From contig SEEV01000056.1 of assembly GCA_004211695.1 (NCBI GenBank), forward strand, positions 1 to 44,101: a stretch of DNA of 44,101 nucleotides, read 5' to 3'. This stretch comes from Rhodococcus sp. (in: high G+C Gram-positive bacteria). GTDB lineage: Bacteria; Actinomycetota; Actinomycetes; Mycobacteriales; Mycobacteriaceae. The notes below the pieces were generated by a model. It saw only the letters and a list, made by a program, of their open reading frames with translations. It made no database searches and was not told where the DNA came from. The position numbers and the translations under genes are program-made. How positions within the stretch are numbered: the first letter of the stretch is position 1; each line of letters opens with the position of its first letter. Positions 32,926-41,226 of the stretch are shown piece by piece.

Positions 32926-35900
32926 GGACTTCCTCCTTTCCATTCCAGTTCCGATCGGCTGTCGCTTGCTCCTGGCCAGAAATCTCGACGAGACGTCGCT
33001 CACCGTTGAAATGGAAGACTCGATTGGCAAGTTTGGTCAGCTCGGGATTGTGCGTGATGATGAAGAAAAGTGTGTCCGGCAAGGCAGAGATCAAGGCCCG
33101 CAACATCGACAGCTCTGCTCCTGCACTCAACTCGGAAGTCGCTTCGTCGAGAATTGCAACCGCCGGGGGATTGATCAAAAGGTCCACGAGCGCCAGCCGC
33201 TGCAGTTCCGTCTTGCTCAGATTCAACTGACCGGTGGCGGGGACGGGCTCGTCGAATCCGGACGGGAGTCGCCGGACGACGTCTCCCACGTCGAGATAAT
33301 CGACCACGCGAGCCACTTCGAGCGGTAACGGGATGTTGAAGTGTTCGATCAGTCTTCCTGGCTTGAAGATCGGACTCGACGTCATTAAGAGGACGTCTTC
33401 GGCGTGGGAACTCGACACGTATCCCGTCGTCCGGCCCAATGTCGAGAGGACGCCTGTTGTCGGCTGCAGACTGCCGACAACTAGCTTCGCAAATGTCGAC
33501 TTACCGACCCCGCTCGGTCCCATTATGACTACGACGTCTCGGCTAGCGAACGACTCTGAAAGCTCCTCCAGCAGCACCGCCCCGGTGTGCGGCGCGACGT
33601 ACCCTACCTCCGAAAACGACACGAGCGCTGTATCTTCAACTGCTGAACCAGTCCAGCACGGCGCCGGGTCGGTCGGAGGTGTGAGGAGACGATCCGCGCT
33701 GTCGAGAACCTGCCTGAGGTCGACTAGACAACGGCCCACTCGCGCGAAAACAGCGATGAGGCTGTACGAGAGACTGAGCGCGAGAACACCTTTCAGGCCG
33801 GGTCCGCCGCCGACATGGACAAACACGGTCGAACCGACGACGACCGACAGGAAGAGCACACCCATCAAATCGAGCTTGTAATTGAACCAGCGGCGTGCGC
33901 CCGCATTGTCCATCGAAGCGAAGGCGCGATTCATCAAACTCTTGTTCAGCCAATTTACGAGGGCCGAGTTGTCGCGTGCCAAGTCGAATCTAGCTGAGCT
34001 CCACGTAATTGCCTCGACCCGCTCCAACACTGTCGACGTCGTACCGATCTCTCTATCGTTGAAGTACCGCAGTCGCTTTCCTGATCGCCTCGAACTGTGC
34101 CAGTAGGCGAAGCACATCCCAGCAAGGGGCAACAGGACGAAAATGTTCTTGCTCAATACGAACCCGGTGGTCGTGAGCAGCAGCGTGGCCGCACCCAGCG
34201 TATTCAGAAGTACTTCTGGCAGAACTTCGTCGATACGTCGTTGATCCCATGTTAGTTTGCTCTGATAGTCCTGATTGACCTCGACAGAGGCCGACCTGGA
34301 GAGCTTTGGGTTCATGGCAGTCGAGAAATAACTCTGGCACTTTTGGGATGCCGCCATGATGCTGCGCTTGACGATAAGTAAAGCGGTGAAAATCGACAGG
34401 ATTGCCCCAGCCGACAGTACAGCGATGAGGGTTATCGCTGCTGTCCGCGCATTCGTGGTCGAAATTCCGCTGGCAGCTATATAGTCACCGGCAATCGTCA
34501 GAAGGTCGCGGCACGCAAACAGGACGCATGCAATAACTGCGACCCGCGTGATGCCCAGGCTCATCAGACTGCGACGTGACGAGGTCGAGAGTTCCGGTCG
34601 GTCGATGCCCTGGGGTTGGCGAGAGATCGACCGATCCTCGGGAGCGCGCCGCTTTTGGTGGTCTTGAACAGGATTCGCCGCCCGTGGTGTGTGGTTTTGT
34701 ATCACCTCCACAACCTCGCCTCCGGCCACTACCCATATCTCGTCTGCAGCATCTTTTTCGTCGGGCTTGTCCGTTGCATAAATAACCGTGGTGTCGTGCC
34801 ATGGCCCGCGCAGAAGCGAGGCCAACAGCCCTCTTGCCAGGTCGTCGTCCAGCCCTGCGGTGGGCTGATCGAGGTAAACGAACATCGGTTCGGCCAATAT
34901 TGCCCGTGCCAGTTCCAGCCGCTTCCCCTGCCCGCGGGACACGTCCCAGCCCTCGGTCCGGTCACGTGACTTGCTTGCGAGGTAGTCGTCGTAGAAGGTT
35001 TCGGGAAGTCGGGAACTTTTCAAGGCTTGACGGGCCTCCGCGTCCGTAAATTCGCTTCGATAGAGACACAGATTTTCGTAGAGCCCGCCAGGGAATATCC
35101 ACGGTTCATCCGGTACGAAGAACGTCTTGGTGTTCACTTCGCTGCTGCGGCGCGCACCGATTTTCAGAACGGATGTCTTGCCACTACCGGCCCCGCCGAC
35201 TACAGCGATGTGCTTCGCCGTTGTTGCGGGTAGGTGCGTTGCCGTCGCATCGGTGCCTGCCGGGTGGGGACTGGATAAATACTTCGCAACGTTGGTGTGC
35301 CCGACGATGCCCTGGGAAAGGCTCTGAACAATGAAGGGAATATTGTTGGCTACGGATTTCAGACCCCCGATCAGCGCCATTGCGGACAACAGGCCCGCTG
35401 GATCGACGTAACCAACGTAGGTCAGCTGGGTGAACACCGCCGCAAGCATGGCAACGATTGGAGTGAGTGTCGATATGAGGTTGATCCGCGCGACAAGGCG
35501 CGCCGCTTTCAGGAGCGCGCGCTCCTCGCCATCTCGCTTGTCGGCATAGCGCCGAAACAGTTCGTCGTTCCAGTTCTTGAGCCACGCGAGTAGGCGATTG
35601 TTTATCGAAAACAGGCCGACTTCGATGCGATCTGCCGCCGTCGCGGATAGTGCAGCATGCGCGGCATTCAATTGTTTAGCGTTGCAGTAGATCACCACAG
35701 AACTAATGAAAATCACCGACAGAGCTGCCAGAGCACTCAGTCCCAACGCCAGGAAGAAGTACGCGGAGGTAAAGGTGATCGTTGCGAGTGCCAGAATGAT
35801 GAAAACGAGGCCTGACCAGGCGGTTTCGACGCGCGCCGCCTCCCGGTCCAGCAGTGTGACGAGGTCCACCGGTTGGTCGGAAGGTGCAACGCTGCGCTTC

Positions 35901-36334
35901 TTGTGCAGCAACCTTTGTTCTATGTACGTCCGGGCTCCGATGCCTACCACGTCGGCTTGCATAAAGGTGTGATTCAACGCAAGCCACGCCAGGTACGTCA
36001 GCGCGATGCAGGTGATACCCAGCGTGAGGTTCGCCGTGAGCGCTGAACCGCCGGCGGCGAGGTGCTGGATCAGTGATTTCAGCGTGATCGCAGCACCGAA
36101 GGCGCATCCTGCATTGATCGCGATGGCCACGAGCCCGAGCATCATGTCACGACGGAGTCCGCCGAGGACGGATCTGCTGAGTCGCTCGCCTCGGGGCGCG
36201 TTCACGTTGTCCCGCTGCGCCGCGTCACACCACCGCTGCCATCTGGAGAGGTGCGAGGAGTTGGACAGTGGGTCGAACCGAGCTTGGGGTTTGGGAACCT
36301 CGAACCAGACGACCTTCCTGAGGGCGCTCAGCAT
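32891..36334 (-). CDS. Single-chain ABC exporter with one degenerate ATP site
   Basis: 1,147 residues arranged TMD1 (about 60-330), NBD1 (360-560), TMD2 (600-880), NBD2 (905-1125), that is, two half-exporters fused. NBD1 has Walker A GGAGSGKTS and signature VSRGQGKRLELARAI, but its Walker B reads FVYLDQPTAGLD (Gln in place of the catalytic Glu) and the H-loop histidine is absent (IYATDKP). NBD2 has Walker A GPSGVGKST, Walker B AVAILDEATSEL and H-loop ITHNPE, but a degenerate signature (LNLSKTELQRLA). Since each ATP site combines one NBD's Walker motifs with the other's signature, one site is fully canonical and one fully degenerate. Start ATG 36334 overlaps the cupin-oxidase stop. It likely exports the cluster's product. 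Confidence 0.9.
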   Translation of the reverse strand: MLSALRKVVWFEVPKPQARFDPLSNSSHLSRWQRWCDAAQRDNVNAPRGERLSRSVLGGLRRDMMLGLVAIAINAGCAFGAAITLKSLIQHLAAGGSALTANLTLGITCIALTYLAWLALNHTFMQADVVGIGARTYIEQRLLHKKRSVAPSDQPVDLVTLLDREAARVETAWSGLVFIILALATITFTSAYFFLALGLSALAALSVIFISSVVIYCNAKQLNAAHAALSATAADRIEVGLFSINNRLLAWLKNWNDELFRRYADKRDGEERALLKAARLVARINLISTLTPIVAMLAAVFTQLTYVGYVDPAGLLSAMALIGGLKSVANNIPFIVQSLSQGIVGHTNVAKYLSSPHPAGTDATATHLPATTAKHIAVVGGAGSGKTSVLKIGARRSSEVNTKTFFVPDEPWIFPGGLYENLCLYRSEFTDAEARQALKSSRLPETFYDDYLASKSRDRTEGWDVSRGQGKRLELARAILAEPMFVYLDQPTAGLDDDLARGLLASLLRGPWHDTTVIYATDKPDEKDAADEIWVVAGGEVVEVIQNHTPRAANPVQDHQKRRAPEDRSISRQPQGIDRPELSTSSRRSLMSLGITRVAVIACVLFACRDLLTIAGDYIAASGISTTNARTAAITLIAVLSAGAILSIFTALLIVKRSIMAASQKCQSYFSTAMNPKLSRSASVEVNQDYQSKLTWDQRRIDEVLPEVLLNTLGAATLLLTTTGFVLSKNIFVLLPLAGMCFAYWHSSRRSGKRLRYFNDREIGTTSTVLERVEAITWSSARFDLARDNSALVNWLNKSLMNRAFASMDNAGARRWFNYKLDLMGVLFLSVVVGSTVFVHVGGGPGLKGVLALSLSYSLIAVFARVGRCLVDLRQVLDSADRLLTPPTDPAPCWTGSAVEDTALVSFSEVGYVAPHTGAVLLEELSESFASRDVVVIMGPSGVGKSTFAKLVVGSLQPTTGVLSTLGRTTGYVSSSHAEDVLLMTSSPIFKPGRLIEHFNIPLPLEVARVVDYLDVGDVVRRLPSGFDEPVPATGQLNLSKTELQRLALVDLLINPPAVAILDEATSELSAGAELSMLRALISALPDTLFFIITHNPELTKLANRVFHFNGERRLVEISGQEQATADRNWNGKEEVHGMAASTRCVL

Positions 36335-37380
36335 GTGGAGTACGTGGGGACCACCGTGTCGGCCAGGGCGACCGACGCGATTCTGTCGCACAATTGCGTG
36401 ATCATCTTCCATCCCTCAGCGAGTGCTTCGCGGAGTTCTCGGATCTCAGCCGGCGTTGCTCGATTGAGCAGATCGATCCCCATGCTCACGTGCTGGCCGT
36501 CGTCCTCCCCGTGTTCTTGGAAGTGTGGAATTGTTGGAAACGCTCGCGCCGCTTCCCGGTGCCAGATTTCGCCGCTACCTTCCAGCACCACATGCATCAG
36601 CAGAGTGCGCACCATGTCGCTCCGGTAAAGCATTTGATGCCTGAACCAATCCATTGTCGATTCGAACGTCGCATCGGTGACCTGAGCCTGCGCTGATTCC
36701 CGTTGGTTGCGCAGGTTGTTGTTATGGCCCAGTTCCTCGACTAAATGATCGAGCGCTACCTGCTTGTGCGCCGGATCGGTTGTCATCGCGACACGCAGGT
36801 GCAGGAGGTCCTGAAACACGTCCGACCAGGTTTGCTGGCAGTCGAGCAGCCGTTCCCGCACGTGTGGGTTGTCAAACGAGGGGTCGTCGATCAGGCGCAA
36901 TAGGTTACTGGTTCCGAATTGCTGCAGGTACTTCTCGTTGTCCGCCAGGAGCACAGCCGCCCGATTCGGTACATCGCTTGCAAACACCGCGTTTGGCTTC
37001 TCGGCGTCCTCGTAGAGTGCCTTGCCGTTGAACTGGATCGAGAGCGCCCAGAAACCGTCCTGGGTTCCTTCGAAGCCATGCCAGGAGTCGCCGGGTACGA
37101 GGATCATGTCTCCCGCAGTGACCTCCTGCTCTGCACTGCCCATTGTTCGTCCGGAACCCTCGCAGATCAGGATCAGGCTGGACTCCGGGTGCTTGTGCAC
37201 CGCCAGAACCTCACCGCACTCCAACCTGACCCAGCTGATTGCCAAATTGCTGGAAGTAGGAATGAATTGCGCCAACTGAGGGTGTTGGTTGAACATCTTG
37301 ACGACACCCAGGTTGTGGATGCTCCCGCCGACAACGGCTTCGTTGATCGTCTCGAGTGCGCTTCTGGCGATTACGCGCAT
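36328..37380 (-). CDS. Cupin fused to a haem-oxygenase-like diiron oxidase (HDO) domain
   Basis: 350 residues. The N-terminal 130 form a cupin: metal motif HKHPES in WVRLECGEVLAVHKHPES, and VPGDSWHGFE for the second motif. The C-terminal part (about 150-340) is all-helical and shows EELGHNNN (E-x2-H, near 213), VVLEGSGEIWHREA (Glu near 265) and EHGEDDGQHVSMG (D-x3-H, near 293). This is the ligand pattern of haem-oxygenase-like diiron oxidases (UndA, BesC, SznF types), which perform N-oxygenation, C-C cleavage or decarboxylation. ATG 37380 is preceded by AGAAGGAAGAAATCC. It is the first gene of the minus-strand operon and overlaps the exporter gene by 7 bp. The HDO call rests on motif spacing and is moderate. 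Confidence 0.6.
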   Translation of the reverse strand: MRVIARSALETINEAVVGGSIHNLGVVKMFNQHPQLAQFIPTSSNLAISWVRLECGEVLAVHKHPESSLILICEGSGRTMGSAEQEVTAGDMILVPGDSWHGFEGTQDGFWALSIQFNGKALYEDAEKPNAVFASDVPNRAAVLLADNEKYLQQFGTSNLLRLIDDPSFDNPHVRERLLDCQQTWSDVFQDLLHLRVAMTTDPAHKQVALDHLVEELGHNNNLRNQRESAQAQVTDATFESTMDWFRHQMLYRSDMVRTLLMHVVLEGSGEIWHREAARAFPTIPHFQEHGEDDGQHVSMGIDLLNRATPAEIRELREALAEGWKMITQLCDRIASVALADTVVPTYSTC

Positions 37381-37424
37381 GGATTTCTTCCTTCTGTGGG
37401 ACATCTGCGACTTCATTAGATTTG

Positions 37425-37442
37425 CGTCACGAAAAGGTGACG
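37425..37442. promoter_or_regulatory. CGTCAC-N6-GTGACG inverted repeat before the cupin-oxidase gene
   Basis: Perfect 6-bp arms 45 bp upstream of the ATG at 37380, in the 521-bp divergent intergenic region of the cluster. A candidate operator for the minus-strand operon. Confidence 0.4.
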
Positions 37443-37776
37443 TCGATCTGGTCGATGCGGTGGCTCGCGCACGCTGCGAGTAGCCCGCTCCCGAGAAAGC
37501 AAAAGCCGCGATCGACCTGCCTCGAGCTCTCTATTCGGGACGTTGCAGTGACGGCTGTCTCGGTTATTGGATTAGTCACCGGCCATATTTGGTTGCGGCC
37601 AGCACCGATCCGGCCATCGGCTATTCACGAGCGCTTTGGCGGCGTATGACCCCGTGGTCGGGGCGACACAACTGAAGTTGCACGTCATCGATGGTCAATG
37701 GTCCTCACTATCGAAGCCTGGAATCTGTGTCGCACCCAATCTTGGGCGCGTGGCTGCCCGCTGAATAGGCACCCCA

Positions 37777-37793
37777 GGGTGAAAACTTCACCC
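37777..37793. promoter_or_regulatory. 17-bp palindrome GGGTGAA-AAC-TTCACCC before the TDO-like gene
   Basis: Perfect 7-bp arms, 109 bp upstream of the start at 37902. Two GGGTGTC direct repeats follow (near 37805 and 37826). The rest of the 37381-37901 gap has no recognisable gene. A candidate binding site for a regulator that is not encoded in the cluster itself. Confidence 0.45.
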
Positions 37794-37901
37794 CCCAGCG
37801 GAAAGGGTGTCGAGAAATCTCCCTAGGGTGTCTATCCGAATTCGCCGCGCTACGTCGAAGATAGCTGAACACCGCATTATGGATGAAAGGCGAGTTTCGC
37901 G

Positions 37902-39158
37902 TTGATTTCCGAAACGTTACTCGAAGCCGAGGAGAAATTTGTTCGTTCCGGCGTGATCGGCGTCGGGGGAACATGTCTTCAGGCTGCTGACGCGACGACC
38001 GATGAATTATCTTGCCGCAATATTGAGAATGCGCTTCGACAATGGGAAGCGGGGCAATCGGAGTTTCCCCTTGCCGCTGTCGCGGCCCATTATCAAACAG
38101 TCGGGCGTACCGGGGTCCGGCCTCACCTGGTCGCCATGCTGCGAAACTTCCATAGCAATAACCGAGCGAATCATGTTCTCGGTGCCTGGCTACCGATGAC
38201 GTTCGATGCGCAGAACGGCGACTATTTGTCATACGTCGGGCTCGACTATTTCGACCAGGTCGTCCGGTCCGATGACGCCCAGCGCGTGGACGCATTCGTA
38301 GCTGCCGCGGCCATGGACCTCGCATTGCTGGAGGCACGAGCCCTCGGGAGGTCGGCACACGCACCCCAGGTGGTCCGGGCGCGCGCAGCGACACGAGTCG
38401 TAACACAACTCGCGAGGCTCGCACCCGATTTCTCGCTCGATCCTTCCGTAGCCGCGGCTGGCCTTGCGGCGCTGGCTCAGCCAGGCGCCAACTACAGTTC
38501 GTTTGCTTCAGTCGCCGCGCTGGCGCTGAACGGTATCCCCGAAGAGATCGGAATTGCAGTTCGGCTGACGTTGTTGCCGACGACTCGCCTGCACGACGAG
38601 CAGATGTTCATCCGCTGCATCCAAATCTTCGAAGGTCTGTATCGGCAGGTTGCGACAGCGATTTCGATGGCGATCTTGGACCTGCACCACGGTCAGGCCG
38701 CAGCGGCAAAGGATCGCCTCGACCAGGCATCGATCCGTCTCGAAGCGGTGCCTGCGCTATTTCGGGTTCTCACGACAATGCCGGTTGACGCCTTCTCGAT
38801 TATTCGCGGCTTCACCGATGGGCGGAGCGCGGTGCAGTCGCGCGCGTTTCGTGAGGTCGAGTTCGCCTGCGCTCCAACCGATCCTCGCAACTTCGAGCGC
38901 AGTGCGAAAATCGATATCGGGGAGGATACGTTGCAGGACGTCTATCTGGCGATGCGGAAAACGCATCCGGATGCAAGCGTTCTCGAGGAGTCGATGCGGC
39001 GCCTGGACCGTGCGTGGGGTGCGATGAAGCGAGGCCACTGGGGCATCACCCTGAAAGTCATCGGAACGGTACGTGGCACCGGCGGGACGGCAGGCGCGTC
39101 GTATTTGCAGAATGCTGCCAGGAAGTCACTCTTCCCGCGGCTGTCCGAGGTGGCGTGA
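37902..39158 (+). CDS. Tryptophan-2,3-dioxygenase-superfamily haem protein
   Basis: 418 residues. The second half follows the TDO core: LHDEQMFIRCIQIFEGLYRQ (from His231), then IIRGFTDGRSAVQSRAFREV and EFAC (302-322), then GHWGITLKVIGTVRGTGGTA and GASYLQ to SLFPRL. By alignment with human TDO, His379 takes the place of haem ligand His328, Arg302 of Arg144, Ser309 of Ser151 and Phe236 of Phe72. Ile240 replaces the distal His76, and the usual WFK block is LYR. The N-terminal 180 residues are extra and include GDYLSYVGLDYFD. So it is probably a haem enzyme acting on an aromatic amino acid or indole, not housekeeping TDO. TTG 37902 is the only usable start after an in-frame TGA at 37884; GAAAGG lies 11 bp upstream. 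It precedes an O-methyltransferase by 2 bp. Confidence 0.75.
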   Translation: MISETLLEAEEKFVRSGVIGVGGTCLQAADATTDELSCRNIENALRQWEAGQSEFPLAAVAAHYQTVGRTGVRPHLVAMLRNFHSNNRANHVLGAWLPMTFDAQNGDYLSYVGLDYFDQVVRSDDAQRVDAFVAAAAMDLALLEARALGRSAHAPQVVRARAATRVVTQLARLAPDFSLDPSVAAAGLAALAQPGANYSSFASVAALALNGIPEEIGIAVRLTLLPTTRLHDEQMFIRCIQIFEGLYRQVATAISMAILDLHHGQAAAAKDRLDQASIRLEAVPALFRVLTTMPVDAFSIIRGFTDGRSAVQSRAFREVEFACAPTDPRNFERSAKIDIGEDTLQDVYLAMRKTHPDASVLEESMRRLDRAWGAMKRGHWGITLKVIGTVRGTGGTAGASYLQNAARKSLFPRLSEVA

Positions 39159-39160
39159 AC

Positions 39161-40156
39161 ATGAGCGACATCAACCACCGAGTGAGAAAACAAATCATGG
39201 GATACATTGTGTCCCAGTCTATTACAGCCGTCTGCGAACTGGGTGTGCCCGACCGATTGGCGGACGGCGCGTGCTTGCTCGGCGATCTCGCGGCGAGCGT
39301 GGGCGCCGACGCCGACGCACTTGGTCGATTCTTGCGGGTACTCGTCGCGGAAGGCTTGCTTGCGGAAGACGGTGGAGGACGATTTGCGTTGACGGAGGCC
39401 GGTGAGCTTTTGCGGGCAGACACTCCGGGCTCGCTTCGTCACTTGGTCGGCTTGATGTCAAACGAGGCCTACCACGTGTGGGGGCACGCAGCCCATTCGA
39501 TCCGAACGGGGAAGGAGTCGTTTTCAGCGGCGTTTGGCAAGCCCTACTTCGAATGGTTGTCCGAGAATCCCTCGGCAGCCGATGAGTTCGCACGGGGCCA
39601 AGCAGGGCTGGTCGAGCTGCGTTTGTTGCCTTTGCTCAACCACGACTGGTCTGACGCGGGAACCGTCGTCGACGTCGGAGGCGGGACCGGCGCGCTGATC
39701 ACCCGGTTGCTTGATCGGCACGCGCATCTCCGCGGAATTCTGCTCGATCTGCCTCATGTGGTCGCGGAAGCGGCGTCGAAGTTTTGTTCGGCTGGCATCG
39801 GTGAACGAACGACAGTAGTGGGCGGAAGTTTCTTTGACGACGTCCCAGGAAATGGTGATGTTTACGTGCTGTCTCAGATTCTGCACGACTGGGATGACGT
39901 GTCGGCTGGCAAGATCCTCAGCAGTTGTCGGCGAGCGATCCCGAAAAGCGGACGATTGATGATTGTCGAGCAGGTCTTGCCGGAAGCAGCGACAACCCAC
40001 CCCATGGCTCTGCTGGATCTTCACATGCTGGTTCTCCTGGGAGGTCGCGAGCGCACGTTCACCGAATGGCGCCGACTATTGACTGACCACGGATTTATGC
40101 TGGATTCGATCACACAAGGTCCCCGATCATCCGTCATCGAAGCGGTTCCGGTGTGA
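39161..40156 (+). CDS. SAM-dependent O-methyltransferase 2 (Methyltransf_2 type)
   Basis: 331 residues with the same architecture as the cluster's first methyltransferase but clearly diverged from it. It has an N-terminal winged helix (LGVPDRLADGACLLGDLAAS), SAM loop GTVVDVGGGTGALITRLLDR, DLPHVV, SQILHDWDD with the catalytic-type histidine, and LLGGRERTFTEWRRLLTDHG at the end. The ATG lies 2 bp after the TDO-like stop with CGAGGTGG upstream, so both are co-translated. It probably methylates a hydroxyl introduced by one of the cluster's oxygenases. Confidence 0.9.
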   Translation: MSDINHRVRKQIMGYIVSQSITAVCELGVPDRLADGACLLGDLAASVGADADALGRFLRVLVAEGLLAEDGGGRFALTEAGELLRADTPGSLRHLVGLMSNEAYHVWGHAAHSIRTGKESFSAAFGKPYFEWLSENPSAADEFARGQAGLVELRLLPLLNHDWSDAGTVVDVGGGTGALITRLLDRHAHLRGILLDLPHVVAEAASKFCSAGIGERTTVVGGSFFDDVPGNGDVYVLSQILHDWDDVSAGKILSSCRRAIPKSGRLMIVEQVLPEAATTHPMALLDLHMLVLLGGRERTFTEWRRLLTDHGFMLDSITQGPRSSVIEAVPV

Positions 40157-40213
40157 GCTTGCCAGCTCGACAACTGTCAAGGTCCCGTAACCGCTTGACG
40201 AAATCGTGCCGCT

Positions 40214-40510
40214 TCACGCAACGTTTGCCCGGTAGACGATCTCTTGTAGTTTCTCGTCGGCGCCGTGCTTGTTCCGCCAGCTGATGTAGCGGCGGATCAT
40301 GCTGGCCTCTTCCTTGTGGGAGCCGTGGTCGGTGCCGTCAGCGCGAAGTATCGCAGGGCGGTGAACTGCGCCTCGATCGGCCCCGCCAGGAACTTTTCGC
40401 TGGGGTGTAGGCGATCTCGACATTGTTCGCCTCCGCCGGTCCGCGACCCGGCGGCACTTCTTGGTGGTCAGGTGCGGGGAGACGTTGGCAGCCAATGGTT
40501 CGAACGCTAT
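40214..40510 (-). mobile_element. C-terminal remnant of an IS630-type transposase, frameshifted
   Basis: Reading downwards in different frames: NVSPHLTTKKCRRVAD, then EANNVEIAYTPAKSSW, then IEAQFTALRYFAL, then DGTDHGSHKEEASMIRRYIS and the end QEIVYRANVA. This is the familiar end of an actinobacterial DDE transposase of IS630 type. At least two frameshifts and loss of the N-terminal half make it inactive. It abuts a group II intron fragment at about 40510-40555. Confidence 0.7.
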
Positions 40511-40556
40511 GCCGGGATACTGTCGTGCATTCGGCCACCGAGTACCAGGCAGGCGT

Positions 40557-41096
40557 ATGGTGTCGGTGATCGCGATGAGATTGGGCGAGGTCGGTCTGGA
40601 AGTGCATCCCGACAAGACGTCCATTTCGTATTGCCGGGGAGGGTTTCATCGTGGCCATTTCGAAAAGGTCTCGTTTGATTTTCTCGGTTGTACGTTCGCT
40701 CCGCGTCCGGTGCGGGTCAAGGGCGGTGGCTTGTTGACTGTCTTTGCTCCGGCGGTATCACGGAGTGCTCTGAAGGTGATGGGGCAGAGGGTCCGGCGGT
40801 GGAAACTGCACCGCCGGGTCGACCTCGAGCTCAGGGAGATCGCACGATGGATCAATCCGATCGTGCGGGGCTGGATGCAGTACTACGGCAAGCACAATCG
40901 CTCAGCGCTGTTTCCTTTGCTATGCCGCATCAATGCCTACCTGATGCGGTGGGCCCGTAACAAGTACCGGCGGATTGCGAGGTTCTCCAAAGCGTTCGCG
41001 TGGTGGAAGAGTCTGGTTCAGGCGTATCCACGCGCCTTCGTGCATTGGGGGATGACCACGCAGGTCTCCGCGGCAGGAATGGGACGAGCCGTGTGA
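40557..41096 (+). pseudogene. Group II intron maturase, C-terminal fragment
   Basis: The frame begins within the last reverse-transcriptase motif (MRLGEVGLEVHPDKTSISYC, FDFLGCTFAPRPV). It continues through the maturase X domain (RRVDLELREIARWINPIVRG, WMQYYGKHNRSALFPLLCRI, NAYLMRWARNKYRRI) to the usual end. The YADD active site and all upstream reverse-transcriptase motifs are missing. The 5' part of the intron was lost where the IS630 remnant was joined. Confidence 0.85.
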
Positions 41097-41148
41097 CGGG
41101 AGACTGTCACGCACGGTTCCGTGTGTGCCGGAGGCCTACGGGCCTCCG
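41086..41148 (+). ncRNA. Group II intron domains V and VI (3' end of intron)
   Basis: The 34-nt segment 41086-41119 begins GAGCCGTGTGAC and ends GTCACGCACGGTTC, the classic domain V hairpin with a G-rich apical loop. An 8-bp stem with loop TACG (CGGAGGCC/GGCCTCCG, 41129-41148) follows as the likely domain VI. The catalytic core upstream is missing, so the intron cannot splice by itself. Confidence 0.75.
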
Positions 41149-41226
41149 ACCATCCGACCCATTGTGGGTTGACGTTCCTCGATAGGTAGGCCACCGATCC
41201 CTCCCAGGTCAGGTGTCAACCAGAGT

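Noticed and set aside
37902..39158. Annotation as housekeeping tryptophan 2,3-dioxygenase (kynurenine pathway)
   Set aside because: Distal His is replaced, the protein is over 100 residues longer than usual, and no kynureninase or formamidase is nearby.
27292..40156. Idea that the cluster makes a lanthipeptide or other ribosomal peptide
   Set aside because: No short precursor-like gene or leader-recognition protein was found, and the ATP-grasp proteins look like free amino acid ligases rather than RiPP graspetide enzymes.
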